This document shows positions 26,637-33,353 of a stretch of DNA of 64,000 bases, piece after piece (position 1 is the stretch's first letter; each line of letters starts with the position of its first letter). This stretch comes from Roseobacter fucihabitans (GTDB lineage: Bacteria > Pseudomonadota > Alphaproteobacteria > Rhodobacterales > Rhodobacteraceae). The notes below the pieces were generated by a model. That model was not told the DNA's origin. It did not search any database and saw only the letters and a list, made by a program, of their open reading frames with translations. The stretch is from positions 2,076,501 through 2,140,500 of the forward strand of contig NZ_CP143423.1 of the NCBI RefSeq assembly GCF_014337925.2, written 5' to 3'. The position numbers were made by a program, and so were the translations under genes.

Positions 26637-26941
26637 ATGAAGGCACGTTTCACGGACGAACAAATCATAGCAATGATCAAAGAACAGGAAGCTGGTGAGA
26701 AGACTGCGGACGTATGTCGGCGGCATGCATTGCCCGGCAGGCGATTGCGAAGCAATCTGCCGGGAGGGGGATCAGCTCAGCAACGTTCTACAAATACAAA
26801 TCGAAGTATGGCGGCATGGAGCCGTCCGACGCGAAGCGACTGGGTGCGCTTGAGGATGAGAACAGCAAGCTGAAGAAGCTGTTGGCTGAACAAATGTTGG
26901 ACAACGCCATGTTGCGAGACATCAATTCAAAAAAACGGTGA
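26637..26941 (+). pseudogene. IS3-family orfA interrupted by a hairpin element
   Basis: The first exon reads MKARFTDEQIIAMIKEQ to VCRRH. After 41 inserted bases the protein resumes as GISSATFYKYKSKYGG and runs to DINSKKR and a stop at 26939. Without the insertion this is a complete 87-residue helix-turn-helix plus leucine-zipper orfA. The insertion shifts the frame, so no full-length protein results unless the element is skipped. The stop overlaps orfB (GTGA). Confidence 0.85.
26728..26768 (+). repeat. hairpin element, type I (41 bp), in IS3 orfA
   Basis: It begins CATTGCCCGGCAG and ends GGGAGGG. The inner stem is GATTGC / GCAATC with a GAA loop; an outer CCCGGCA / TGCCGGG pairs across it, with GGC bulged. 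Removing exactly these bases joins ...CGGCATG to GGATCAGC and restores Arg-His-Gly-Ile-Ser-Ser with no duplication. Confidence 0.85.
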
Positions 26942-27612
26942 CGCCCGCCCTGAAGCGGCAAGCTGTGGTGCATTTGATGGCGGCCCATCAAGTCAGTCAA
27001 CGGCGGGCGTGTGATGTTTTACAAGTTGATCGATCCTCGGTGCGATATCTGTCGCGCCGAGGCGATGATGCTGAGCTAAGAGATGCAATCAAACGCGTTT
27101 CTCGTGAACGACGTCGGTTTGGGTGCCGCCGCATCCACGTGATGATTGCGCGGGAGGGCTTTGAGGTGAACCACAAGAAAGTGCGGCGCATCTATCGTGA
27201 AGAGAGAAGCTTCAGGTGTGTCGCAGGGGTGGCAGGAAGCGCGCGTTGGGAACGAGGAAGCCAATGGCATTGCCCAACGGACCGAACCAGCATTGGTCGT
27301 TGGATTTCGTGTCTGACGCGCTGACAGATGGACGTCGGTTTCGCATTTTGGCAGTTGTCGATGGCTTCAGCCGCGAGAACTTGGTGCTGGTGGCCGACAC
27401 GTCGCTGTCTGGTCAACGGTCGCGCGTGAACTGGATCAGATCATTACTGAACGCGGCATGCCAACGACGATTGTATCGGACAACGGTACCGAGTTCACCA
27501 GCATGGCGATCCTCTCAAATGGGTTCAGGATACCGGCATTGACTGGCACTACATCGCGCCCGGAAGGCCCCGGCAGAACGGTTTCATTGAAAGCTTCAAC
27601 GGCAAGCTGCGC
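26938..27612 (+). pseudogene. IS3-family orfB (DDE integrase), frameshifted and 3' truncated
   Basis: Readable segments are LKRQAVVHLMAAHQVSQRRACDVLQ, RRFGCRRIHVMI, the first catalytic Asp in HWSLDFVSD, the second in VSDNGTEF, and the Glu in [11 protein letters not shown], where the sequence ends at a hairpin element. Three small lesions break the frame: an extra AG after GAAGAG near 27200, one missing base near 27420 and an extra TC near 27514. Unlike the nearby IS3 copy, this orfB shows ordinary decay. Confidence 0.8.
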
Positions 27613-27649
27613 CCCTCTCGTGCATGTAAACATGCACTGCCGGGCAGTG
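27613..27649 (-). repeat. hairpin element, type II (37 bp), at the IS3/IS1595 junction
   Basis: On the minus strand it starts CACTGCCCGGCAGTG and ends GAGAGGG. Its variable stem is GTGCATGT / ACATGCAC with a TT loop. It lies exactly where IS3 orfB stops and IS1595 DNA starts. Confidence 0.85.
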
Positions 27650-28216
27650 GATACCGGTTCAGTTCTCAGTGACATTCAACAGCCCTGGTATGCGCCATGT
27701 CGCGGACGTACTCGCCAGCGGAGTGCCGAACTTCTTGTGTGTGTAGCCTTTGGCCTCAAGGCCGTTGTAGGCGCGGAATTCGTCGCCGCCCTCTGGTGCG
27801 TTTTCCTGCGCGAAACCAACCAGTGTGGCCGCATTGGTGCGCTTAACAGGCTTGGCGACAACTTGGCCACTTTCGTCGCGCATACCAACAACAGCGATCT
27901 TGCCAACCGCGCCACGACCCGCTTTCAACTTCTTATCGGCGTGCTTGTTCTTCTCTTTTCCGCCCACATAGGTTTCGTCCACCTGAACCTGGCCGTCCAT
28001 CTTATCAGAGCCGCCACCCATCCAAGTTTCACGTATGCGCTGCGCAAGGAACCATGCGGTTTTCTGAGTGACACCCAATTCGCGAGCCATCTGAGTGCTA
28101 GGGATGCCTTTGCGGGCGCTGGTGAGCATGAAGATAGCCAGCAACCACTTTTGCAGGGGCAGACGACTTTCGGCCAGAACCGTGCCTGTGCGAACGCTGA
28201 AATGCTTGCGGCAATC
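27650..28216 (-). pseudogene. IS1595-family transposase, central and C-terminal part
   Basis: On the minus strand this continues the transposase begun at 29667: CRKHFSVRTGTVLAESRL, ARELGVTQKTAWFLAQRIRETW, and the ISXO2-like catalytic core VQVDETYVGGKEKNKHA, to YTHKK. A missing G near the 3' end changes the frame (HSAGEYVRDMAHTRAVE reads in another frame), and the last part of the gene, with the IS end, is lost at the hairpin element ending at 27649. The IS3-family copy at 28217-29493 separates the two parts. Confidence 0.82.
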
Positions 28217-28279
28217 TGGACCTGTCGCGGTTTGATGCCGCTCCTTTGATAGCATTTACTGCACCAAAAGAGACGGACT

Positions 28280-28555
28280 ATGGGACTGAAACGAACGGAC
28301 GAATTCCGCCAAGATGCAATGCGTATCGCATTGACCAGTGGGCTGACGCGCAAGCAGGTGGCTGGCGATCTGGGTGTCGGGATGTCGACGCTGAACAAAT
28401 GGATCACCGCGCACCGAGATACAGACGTGGTGTCGAAAGAGGATTTGAGCCTCGCTCAAGAGAATGATCGACTTCGACGGGAGAACCGACTCCTGAAGGA
28501 GAAGAGGGAGATCTTAAAAAGGGCCACCCAGTTCTTCGCGGGCCTAAAGCAATGA
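28280..28555 (+). CDS. IS3-family transposase orfA
   Basis: An intact 91-residue orfA: MGLKRTDEFRQDAMRIALTS, a helix-turn-helix (QVAGDLGVGMSTLNKW) and a C-terminal leucine-zipper region (LAQENDRLRRENRLLKEKREILKRA). TTAAAAAG at about 28514 could be the slippery site used for the OrfAB fusion in this family. The stop overlaps the orfB ATG (ATGA). Confidence 0.88.
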   Translation: MGLKRTDEFRQDAMRIALTSGLTRKQVAGDLGVGMSTLNKWITAHRDTDVVSKEDLSLAQENDRLRRENRLLKEKREILKRATQFFAGLKQ

Positions 28556-28569
28556 GATTTAGGTTTATC

Positions 28570-28605
28570 CACTGCCCGGCAGTGCATTGAAAATGCACGA
28601 GAGGG
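28570..28605 (+). repeat. hairpin element, type II (36 bp), first in orfB
   Basis: It starts CACTGCCCGGCAGTG and ends GAGAGGG, with stem GTGCATT / AATGCAC and a GAA loop. Removal joins Phe-Ile to Glu-Glu-His-Arg. At 36 bp it keeps the frame but brings an in-frame TGA at the stem-loop boundary. Confidence 0.88.
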
Positions 28606-28740
28606 GAAGAACACAGGTGCAGCTTCCCAGCCAACCGGTTGTGCAATGTTGTGGGCGTCAGCACAAGCGGGCTACGCGCATTCCGCAACCGTCCTGCCAG
28701 CCGAAGACGGCGGTCTGACTTGGTCACGCTTGCGCACATC

Positions 28741-28776
28741 CATTGCCCGGCAGTGTATTGAAAATACATGAGAGGG
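28741..28776 (+). repeat. hairpin element, type II (36 bp), second in orfB
   Basis: It starts CATTGCCCGGCAGTG and ends GAGAGGG. The stem GTGTATT / AATACAT (one G-T pair) covaries with that of the first copy. Removal joins His-Ile to Lys-Glu-Arg. It also holds an in-frame TGA. Confidence 0.88.
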
Positions 28777-28934
28777 AAGGAGCGGTCCCGTCTCAGCCCG
28801 GGCAGCTATGGTCGACCGCGCATGACTGAAGAGCTGAAGGAGATCGGTCTGAATGTTGGCCATCGTCGTGTTGGTCGTCTGATGCGTCAGAACGGAATAA
28901 CCGTGGTCAGGACCCGTAAACACAAGGTCACAAC

Positions 28935-28975
28935 CATTGCCCGGCAGGCGATTGCACAGCAATCTGCTGAGAGGG
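28935..28975 (+). repeat. hairpin element, type I (41 bp), third in orfB
   Basis: It starts CATTGCCCGGCAGGC and ends GAGAGGG, with stem GATTGC / GCAATC and an ACA loop. Removal joins Thr-Thr to Asp-Ser-Asp and restores the frame. Confidence 0.88.
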
Positions 28976-29231
28976 GGACAGCGACCATAAGTTCAACATA
29001 GCGCCGAACCTGCTGGATCGGGACTTCACCGCAGATGCGCCAAATCAGAAGTGGGCTGGTGACATCAGCTACGTTTGGACCCGAGAGGGTTGGTTGTACC
29101 TGGCTGTCATCCTCGACCTGCATTCAAGGCGCGTCGTTGGTTGGGCCGTCAGTAATCGCATGAAGCGCGATCTGGCAATTAGGGCGCTGAAGATGGCGAT
29201 TGCATTCCGGTTACCGCCGAAAGACTGCATT

Positions 29232-29272
29232 TATTACCCGACAGGCGATTACAAGGTAATCTGCCGAGAGGG
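29232..29272 (+). repeat. hairpin element, type I (41 bp), fourth in orfB, beside the catalytic Asp
   Basis: It starts TATTACCCGACAGGC and ends GAGAGGG. The stem GATTAC / GTAATC shows a compensatory change relative to the other copies; the loop is AAG. Removal joins Cys-Ile to His-His-Thr-Asp, the second catalytic motif. Confidence 0.85.
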
Positions 29273-29386
29273 CACCACACGGATCGCGGCAGCCAATATT
29301 GTTCTCATGATTATCAGAAGGTCCTGCGCCAGCATGGCTTCAAGGTATCGATGAGCGGCAAAGGAAATTGCTATGATAATGCCGCC

Positions 29387-29427
29387 CCCTCTCGGCAGAT
29401 TGCTTTGCAATCGCCTGCCGGGCAATG
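29387..29427 (-). repeat. hairpin element, type I (41 bp), fifth in orfB, inverted
   Basis: On the minus strand it starts CATTGCCCGGCAGGC and ends GAGAGGG, with stem GATTGC / GCAATC and an AAA loop. To its left orfB stops at NCYDNAA; to its right only the last codons (AFERKVA) remain, so a deletion of about 150 bp ends at this element. Confidence 0.85.
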
Positions 29428-29493
29428 GTACGCTTTTGAACGGAAAGTGGCTTAAACGAGCACCTGGGGCGGCACAAAAGCGCGACAGGTCCA

Positions 29494-29667
29494 GTCCTTG
29501 CAGCGGTAGGCCATTGGTTTGTGGTCTTTACACTCAGTTACGGAAACCGAACCGCAATAACCGCATACCGCCTCACCAGCCCAGCGGCGGTTCTCGAAAA
29601 AGAGGCGGGCCGCTTCCTCATTTGAGAATTTCTGGAAGAATTCAAGTGTGCTAGGTGTATCGGTCAT
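29494..29667 (-). pseudogene. IS1595-family transposase, N-terminal part
   Basis: From ATG 29667 on the minus strand: MTDTPSTLEFFQKFSNEEA, then a zinc-ribbon start CGYCGS and AYRCKD, interrupted by the IS3-family insertion and continued at 28215. The expected IS end lies near 29710 (GAGATTAAACTAGCC upstream of the gene), about 75 bp from the sufS stop, but its inverted repeat cannot be confirmed because the other end is missing. Confidence 0.82.
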
Positions 29668-29784
29668 GGGCCTAATCTCTCTTTTTGAGATTAAACTAGC
29701 CAATTGGCCAATGAAACAGCGTGTACATTATGTGCCCGCGCGCAAATTTCTCCACCACCTCAAGTGGCGCTGCCGACGCCCGCG

Positions 29785-31005
29785 TCAGGCAAAAAGATCA
29801 TGCGCAAGTTCAAGCGCATCCACCAGAACATCCACCTCAGCTTCGGTATTATAGAGCCCGAATGACGCCCGGCAGCTCGCAGTGATCCCCATATGCTCCA
29901 TCAGGGGGCCGACGCAATGCTGCCCTGCCCTAACGGCCACGCCCTTTTTGTCCAGAATGGTGGATATATCATGCGCATGAGCCGCACCGTCCATCGTGAA
30001 ACTAAAGATCGCGGCCTTATCCGGCGTGGTGCCTTGTACCTGCAACCAATTGAGACCACTCAGTTTTTGTACGGTATAATCGCGCAGCCGATCTTCATGG
30101 GCGGCGATGTTATGCATACCCAAGCCCATCATGTAATCGAGCGCCACGCCAAGACCGATGGTCTGCACAATACCCGGCGTGCCCGCCTCGAACATCATCG
30201 GCGGATCGTTATAGGTGACGGTCTCCTTGCTCACCTCTTTGATCATGTCGCCACCGCCGATAAAGGGGCGCATTTCCGCCATCCGCTCGGATTTCACATA
30301 GATCGCGCCTGAGCCTGAGGGGCCGTAGAGTTTATGCCCGGTGATCGCAAAGAAATCACATCCGATATCGGAAACATCCACGGGTTGATGCACCGCGGAT
30401 TGGCTGCCATCCACCAGCACCGGCACCCCGCGCGCATGCGCTTCACGGGTAATGGTTTTCACATCAACACGCGTTCCCAGAACATTGGACAGATGGGAAA
30501 CCGCAACAAGCTTCGTTTTCGGCCCGATGGCGTCAATCACGGCCTGGGGATCCAGATGGCCGGTGCTGTCGACATCGACCCATTTCAACACGACACCCTG
30601 GCGCTCTCGCAGGAAATGCCAGGGTACGATATTTGCGTGATGTTCCATGACGCTGAGAATGATCTCATCGCCCGCCTGCATCCGCGGCATGGCCCAGCCA
30701 TAGGCGACCATGTTGATGCCTTCCGTGGTGCCGGAATTCAGGATGATTTCATCCTCGGAGGCGGCGTTAAGAAATTTGGCGATCACGCCGCGCACGGATT
30801 CGTATTTGTCCGTGGCCAGATTGGACAGAAAATGTAGCCCGCGATGCACGTTGGCGTATTCATTGGCATAGGCGTTGGTGATCGCGTCGATGACTACCTG
30901 CGGCTTTTGCGCCGAAGCCCCATTGTCCAGATAGACCAGCGGCTTGCCGTTGACCTCACGGCTTAGTATCGGAAAGTCACGACGAATTTGATCGACGTCA
31001 TACAT
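29785..31005 (-). CDS. sufS: SufS-type cysteine desulfurase
   Basis: A 406-residue group II cysteine desulfurase. It supplies persulfide sulfur to the SufBCD scaffold. The PLP lysine is in ITGHKLYGPSG, the active-site Cys364 in RAGQHCVGPLM, and VYLDNGASAQKP and SNVLGTR are typical SufS motifs. The start overlaps the end of the preceding Yip1-like gene by 8 bp. It is now the last gene of the operon before the IS nest; the sufT- and sufA-type genes that often follow sufS are not in the window. Confidence 0.95.
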   Translation of the reverse strand: MYDVDQIRRDFPILSREVNGKPLVYLDNGASAQKPQVVIDAITNAYANEYANVHRGLHFLSNLATDKYESVRGVIAKFLNAASEDEIILNSGTTEGINMVAYGWAMPRMQAGDEIILSVMEHHANIVPWHFLRERQGVVLKWVDVDSTGHLDPQAVIDAIGPKTKLVAVSHLSNVLGTRVDVKTITREAHARGVPVLVDGSQSAVHQPVDVSDIGCDFFAITGHKLYGPSGSGAIYVKSERMAEMRPFIGGGDMIKEVSKETVTYNDPPMMFEAGTPGIVQTIGLGVALDYMMGLGMHNIAAHEDRLRDYTVQKLSGLNWLQVQGTTPDKAAIFSFTMDGAAHAHDISTILDKKGVAVRAGQHCVGPLMEHMGITASCRASFGLYNTEAEVDVLVDALELAHDLFA

Positions 31006-31591
31006 TTGCGGGCACTCCCAATGCGTTGAGGCCGATCATCGGACCAAAGAGGGCAATCAAGAAAACAATCGCCAAAAGCGTGACAAGACAGACCACAACC
31101 GCGCGTGTCAGCGAGTTTAAATGCAAGCCGACACTGATGAAGTTCACGAATATCCAAAGCGTCGCCATCAGGATGAAAAGCACCAGAAAGGCAGCAATAA
31201 CCGGCGCGACAAGCACCGTGACCAGGATCGCGACCTGTGCGAGCGCGCGCAGGATCTGGAGCCAGACCAGCAGCGCCAAAAGATCATCCAGTTCGCCGGT
31301 CGCCCCCATGAGGCGCCCTACCCCGAAAAGCAGGTAGACAGAGATCAGGAACACGCCGCCCATAATGGCAAAGAGACGCAGCGGCTGTTCAACGAGGGAC
31401 GCATAGGGCGGCGGCACCGGCGTCATGAAATGCGACAGATAAGACACGATGGTGGAGCAGACAATGACGAGGGCGGCCAGCATCCAGAGAGTATTACGCT
31501 CGATCTGCCAGCCCAAAATCTGGGCGGCGGCCGTTTTCGGGTCTCGCACAGTCAGCAAGGCCAGCTGGGGCCAGTTTACGACTAAACTCAC
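30998..31591 (-). CDS. Yip1-family membrane protein (suf operon, second)
   Basis: A 197-residue integral membrane protein with five hydrophobic segments. A short cytoplasmic start (NWPQLALLTVRDPKTAAAQILGW) precedes helices around residues 35-55, 75-100, 105-125, 130-155 and 165-190. The Yip1-like fold is recognised from the DPK...A and GRLMGATGELDDL patterns. The start is a GTG at 31591 after GAGAGGA, overlapping the stop of the previous gene (GTGA). Function is unknown; linkage to sufD and sufS suggests a role near iron-sulfur assembly or merely co-expression. Confidence 0.75.
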   Translation of the reverse strand: MSLVVNWPQLALLTVRDPKTAAAQILGWQIERNTLWMLAALVIVCSTIVSYLSHFMTPVPPPYASLVEQPLRLFAIMGGVFLISVYLLFGVGRLMGATGELDDLLALLVWLQILRALAQVAILVTVLVAPVIAAFLVLFILMATLWIFVNFISVGLHLNSLTRAVVVCLVTLLAIVFLIALFGPMIGLNALGVPANV

Positions 31592-32073
31592 GCGGGCGTC
31601 CTCTCTGCGGCGATCAAACCACCGATCCAGAACCACATAAAAGCGCCAAACCACGCCATCCCAACCAATTGCAACTCCAGTCCCGGACCGATGAAGCCGG
31701 CCACAAGACCGTTGAGCAGCATCAGTGGAGATGCCGCAAGCAAGGCCCAAAAGAGCGCCAGACGCGCCCCATAATGGCTCCCTTTTCCGCGAAAGAGTTT
31801 CGCCATCAGATGCGATATTGCCGCCAGCGTGTAGAGCATCAAGGGCGCGATAAAAACCCAGGCCATCAAGGAAGCCCCCATCAACATATCCAATTCTGAC
31901 CCCTCAATATGCGCCTGGCGGGCCAAGCGCGGCATCTGTGCGATGAACACGATGAGGCAAGCCGCCATCAGATAGGCCAAAGCGCGATCTTCGCGCGGTC
32001 CCAGCGACAACAACCCGCGCATGACTTTGCTCGGGTTGCGATAGGTTGCCGTTATGTTTCGCGTGACCGCCAT
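31588..32073 (-). CDS. Yip1-family membrane protein (suf operon, first)
   Basis: A 161-residue membrane protein with four hydrophobic segments (about residues 32-50, 63-88, 103-125 and 132-155). It resembles the following gene in size and topology, so the two may be ancient paralogues or partners. GAxLMAWVF and ISHLMAKLFRGKGS are the more conserved-looking stretches. Its ATG overlaps the sufD stop (TGATG) and its stop overlaps the next gene (GTGA), so it is translated as part of the suf operon. Confidence 0.72.
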   Translation of the reverse strand: MAVTRNITATYRNPSKVMRGLLSLGPREDRALAYLMAACLIVFIAQMPRLARQAHIEGSELDMLMGASLMAWVFIAPLMLYTLAAISHLMAKLFRGKGSHYGARLALFWALLAASPLMLLNGLVAGFIGPGLELQLVGMAWFGAFMWFWIGGLIAAERTPA

Positions 32074-33353
32074 CAGCCGCGATGCCGTTCCAGCCAGGCC
32101 GCCAAACGGCCGGTGATTTCTTCACGCAGGTCCTCGTTTTCGATCTCCTCAACCGCTTCGGCGAGAAAGGCCAGCGTCAGCAGATCCGTCGCCGCCGCCG
32201 TCGGCACACCGCGCGAGCGCAGGTAAAACAACGCATCCTCATCAATTGCCCCGGAGGTCGAGCCATGCGAGCACACCACGTCATCGGCATAGATCTCAAG
32301 CTCCGGCTTTGCCAGAAATTGGCTGTCTTCATCCAACAGCAAGGATTGGCTGATCTGATAACCGTCGGTTTTCTGCGCGTCTTTCTTGACCAGAATCTTA
32401 CCCTGGAAAACGCCCGTCGCGCCGTTGCGCAGCACCTTCTTGAACACCTGACGGCTTTCACAACCGACCGCGTCATGCGTAATGAAAACCGTGTCGTCAT
32501 GGTGGAAATCACCGTCTCCGACACAGGCACCCGCGACATGCGCCACTGCGTCATCGCCCGTCAGTTCGATAATGCACTCGTTGCGCGTCAACACGCCATT
32601 CGCGGTCAGCGTGAAGGATTTGAACGTGCTTTCAGTTCCCAGACGTGTGAAGATATGGGTCGCCGCGCGTCGCTCATGATCACGCCCTTGCGCGCGCACA
32701 TGATGGAACGTGGCACCATCGGCAATATCCACTTCCATCGCCTTGTTGAAACGTGCGGCAGCCGGCCCGTTTTCCAGAACCGTCACCTCGGCGCCCGATT
32801 CCACGCGGATAACATGGTGCAGGATCGCATCGCTTGTTTCATCCCGGTGATGGTAGGTCAGGTTGATCGGTTTGGAGGGCGTTCCGGTCACGCGGATCAG
32901 CACCCCATCCGTCGCAAAGGCGGTGTTCAGAGCTGCCAGGGGGCGCTGAACCGGGTCCTGCCCATTCTTCTCCAGGACGCCATATATATCGCGTGCCCAA
33001 TGCAGGTCCGCCGTGGCCTCGACCAACCGCTCGACGCTAACGCCTTCAAGGCTCAAATCATCCGACGCCTCAGCGTCAAAGACACCATCGACAAATACGA
33101 TCTGCAAACGGTCGATTTCGCCGAAAATCGGGGACTCCTGACTATCAAACAGCGCGGCATGCACCGCACCGGCTTGCACCAAGGTCTCGGGTCTTGTGTA
33201 CTTCCAATACTCATCGCGCCGCTCGGGCAGACCCATGGCTTGCACACGGCCTAAGGCGTCTTTGCGCGCGGCCTCGGACCAACCGCCCGTTGGCATGGTA
33301 AGGCCGGCAATCCGCGCTTCAGTCGGTGTCATCTTAAGTGCTGCCTCTGCCAT
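32073..33353 (-). CDS. sufD: Fe-S cluster assembly protein SufD
   Basis: A 426-residue SufB/SufD-family scaffold subunit. The N-terminal helical part holds RRDEYWKYTRP; the beta-helix core follows; the C-terminal region has ILVKKDAQKTDGYQISQSLLLDEDSQ, EIYADDVVCSHGSTSGAIDEDALFYLRSRG and LTLAFLAEAVEEI, all diagnostic. It partners SufB and the SufC ATPase on the cluster scaffold. Its start is adjacent to the sufC stop at 33353. Confidence 0.95.
   Translation of the reverse strand: MAEAALKMTPTEARIAGLTMPTGGWSEAARKDALGRVQAMGLPERRDEYWKYTRPETLVQAGAVHAALFDSQESPIFGEIDRLQIVFVDGVFDAEASDDLSLEGVSVERLVEATADLHWARDIYGVLEKNGQDPVQRPLAALNTAFATDGVLIRVTGTPSKPINLTYHHRDETSDAILHHVIRVESGAEVTVLENGPAAARFNKAMEVDIADGATFHHVRAQGRDHERRAATHIFTRLGTESTFKSFTLTANGVLTRNECIIELTGDDAVAHVAGACVGDGDFHHDDTVFITHDAVGCESRQVFKKVLRNGATGVFQGKILVKKDAQKTDGYQISQSLLLDEDSQFLAKPELEIYADDVVCSHGSTSGAIDEDALFYLRSRGVPTAAATDLLTLAFLAEAVEEIENEDLREEITGRLAAWLERHRG

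Larger units (their letters stand above)
26574..27612 (+). mobile_element. IS3-family element (IS407/IS2-like), 3' end missing
   Basis: The left end appears to be TGACCTGCGCCCCTTAAACT at 26574, in the style of IS3-family inverted repeats, 63 bp before orfA. OrfA and orfB follow in overlapping frames. At 27612 the orfB sequence stops at a hairpin element, beyond which IS1595 DNA begins; the last part of orfB and the right inverted repeat are absent. Confidence 0.7.
28552..29455 (+). pseudogene. IS3-family orfB split by five hairpin elements
   Basis: The exons read MRFRFI / EEHRCSFPANRLCNVVGVS...LAHI / KERSRLSPGSYGRP...KHKVTT / DSDHKFNIAPNLLDRDF...KDCI / [15 protein letters not shown]...NCYDNAA, then AFERKVA and TAA. 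Each slash is a hairpin element. The first two catalytic Asp motifs ([17 protein letters not shown]) survive; the Glu motif after NCYDNAA and about 50 codons are lost at the last element. I see no other frameshift or nonsense mutation in some 270 codons of exon sequence. Confidence 0.85.
28217..29493 (+). mobile_element. IS3-family element inserted in IS1595, carrying five hairpin elements
   Basis: The ends are imperfect inverted repeats of about 28 bp: TGGACCTGTCGCGGTTTGAT at 28217 and, read inward from 29493, TGGACCTGTCGCGCTTTTGT, both followed by GCCGC. Joining the outside flanks restores the IS1595 codons Cys-Lys-Asp-Cys-Arg. The flanking triplets ATC and GTC are consistent with a 3-bp target duplication bearing one change. 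It contains a complete orfA and an orfB broken by five hairpin insertions. Confidence 0.85.

Noticed and set aside
26514-26755. Minus-strand frames of 70-76 residues over the left end of the IS3-family element
   Set aside because: They cross the inverted repeat and orfA on the opposite strand and contain no family sequence.
28570-28776. Hairpin elements as rho-independent terminators
   Set aside because: No U-tract follows any copy; the conserved 3' end is GAGAGGG.
26728-29427. CRISPR array or integron cassette array made of the hairpin repeats
   Set aside because: Repeats are irregularly spaced, occur in both orientations and lie in coding sequence; no cas or integrase gene is present, and the attC core sites are not seen.
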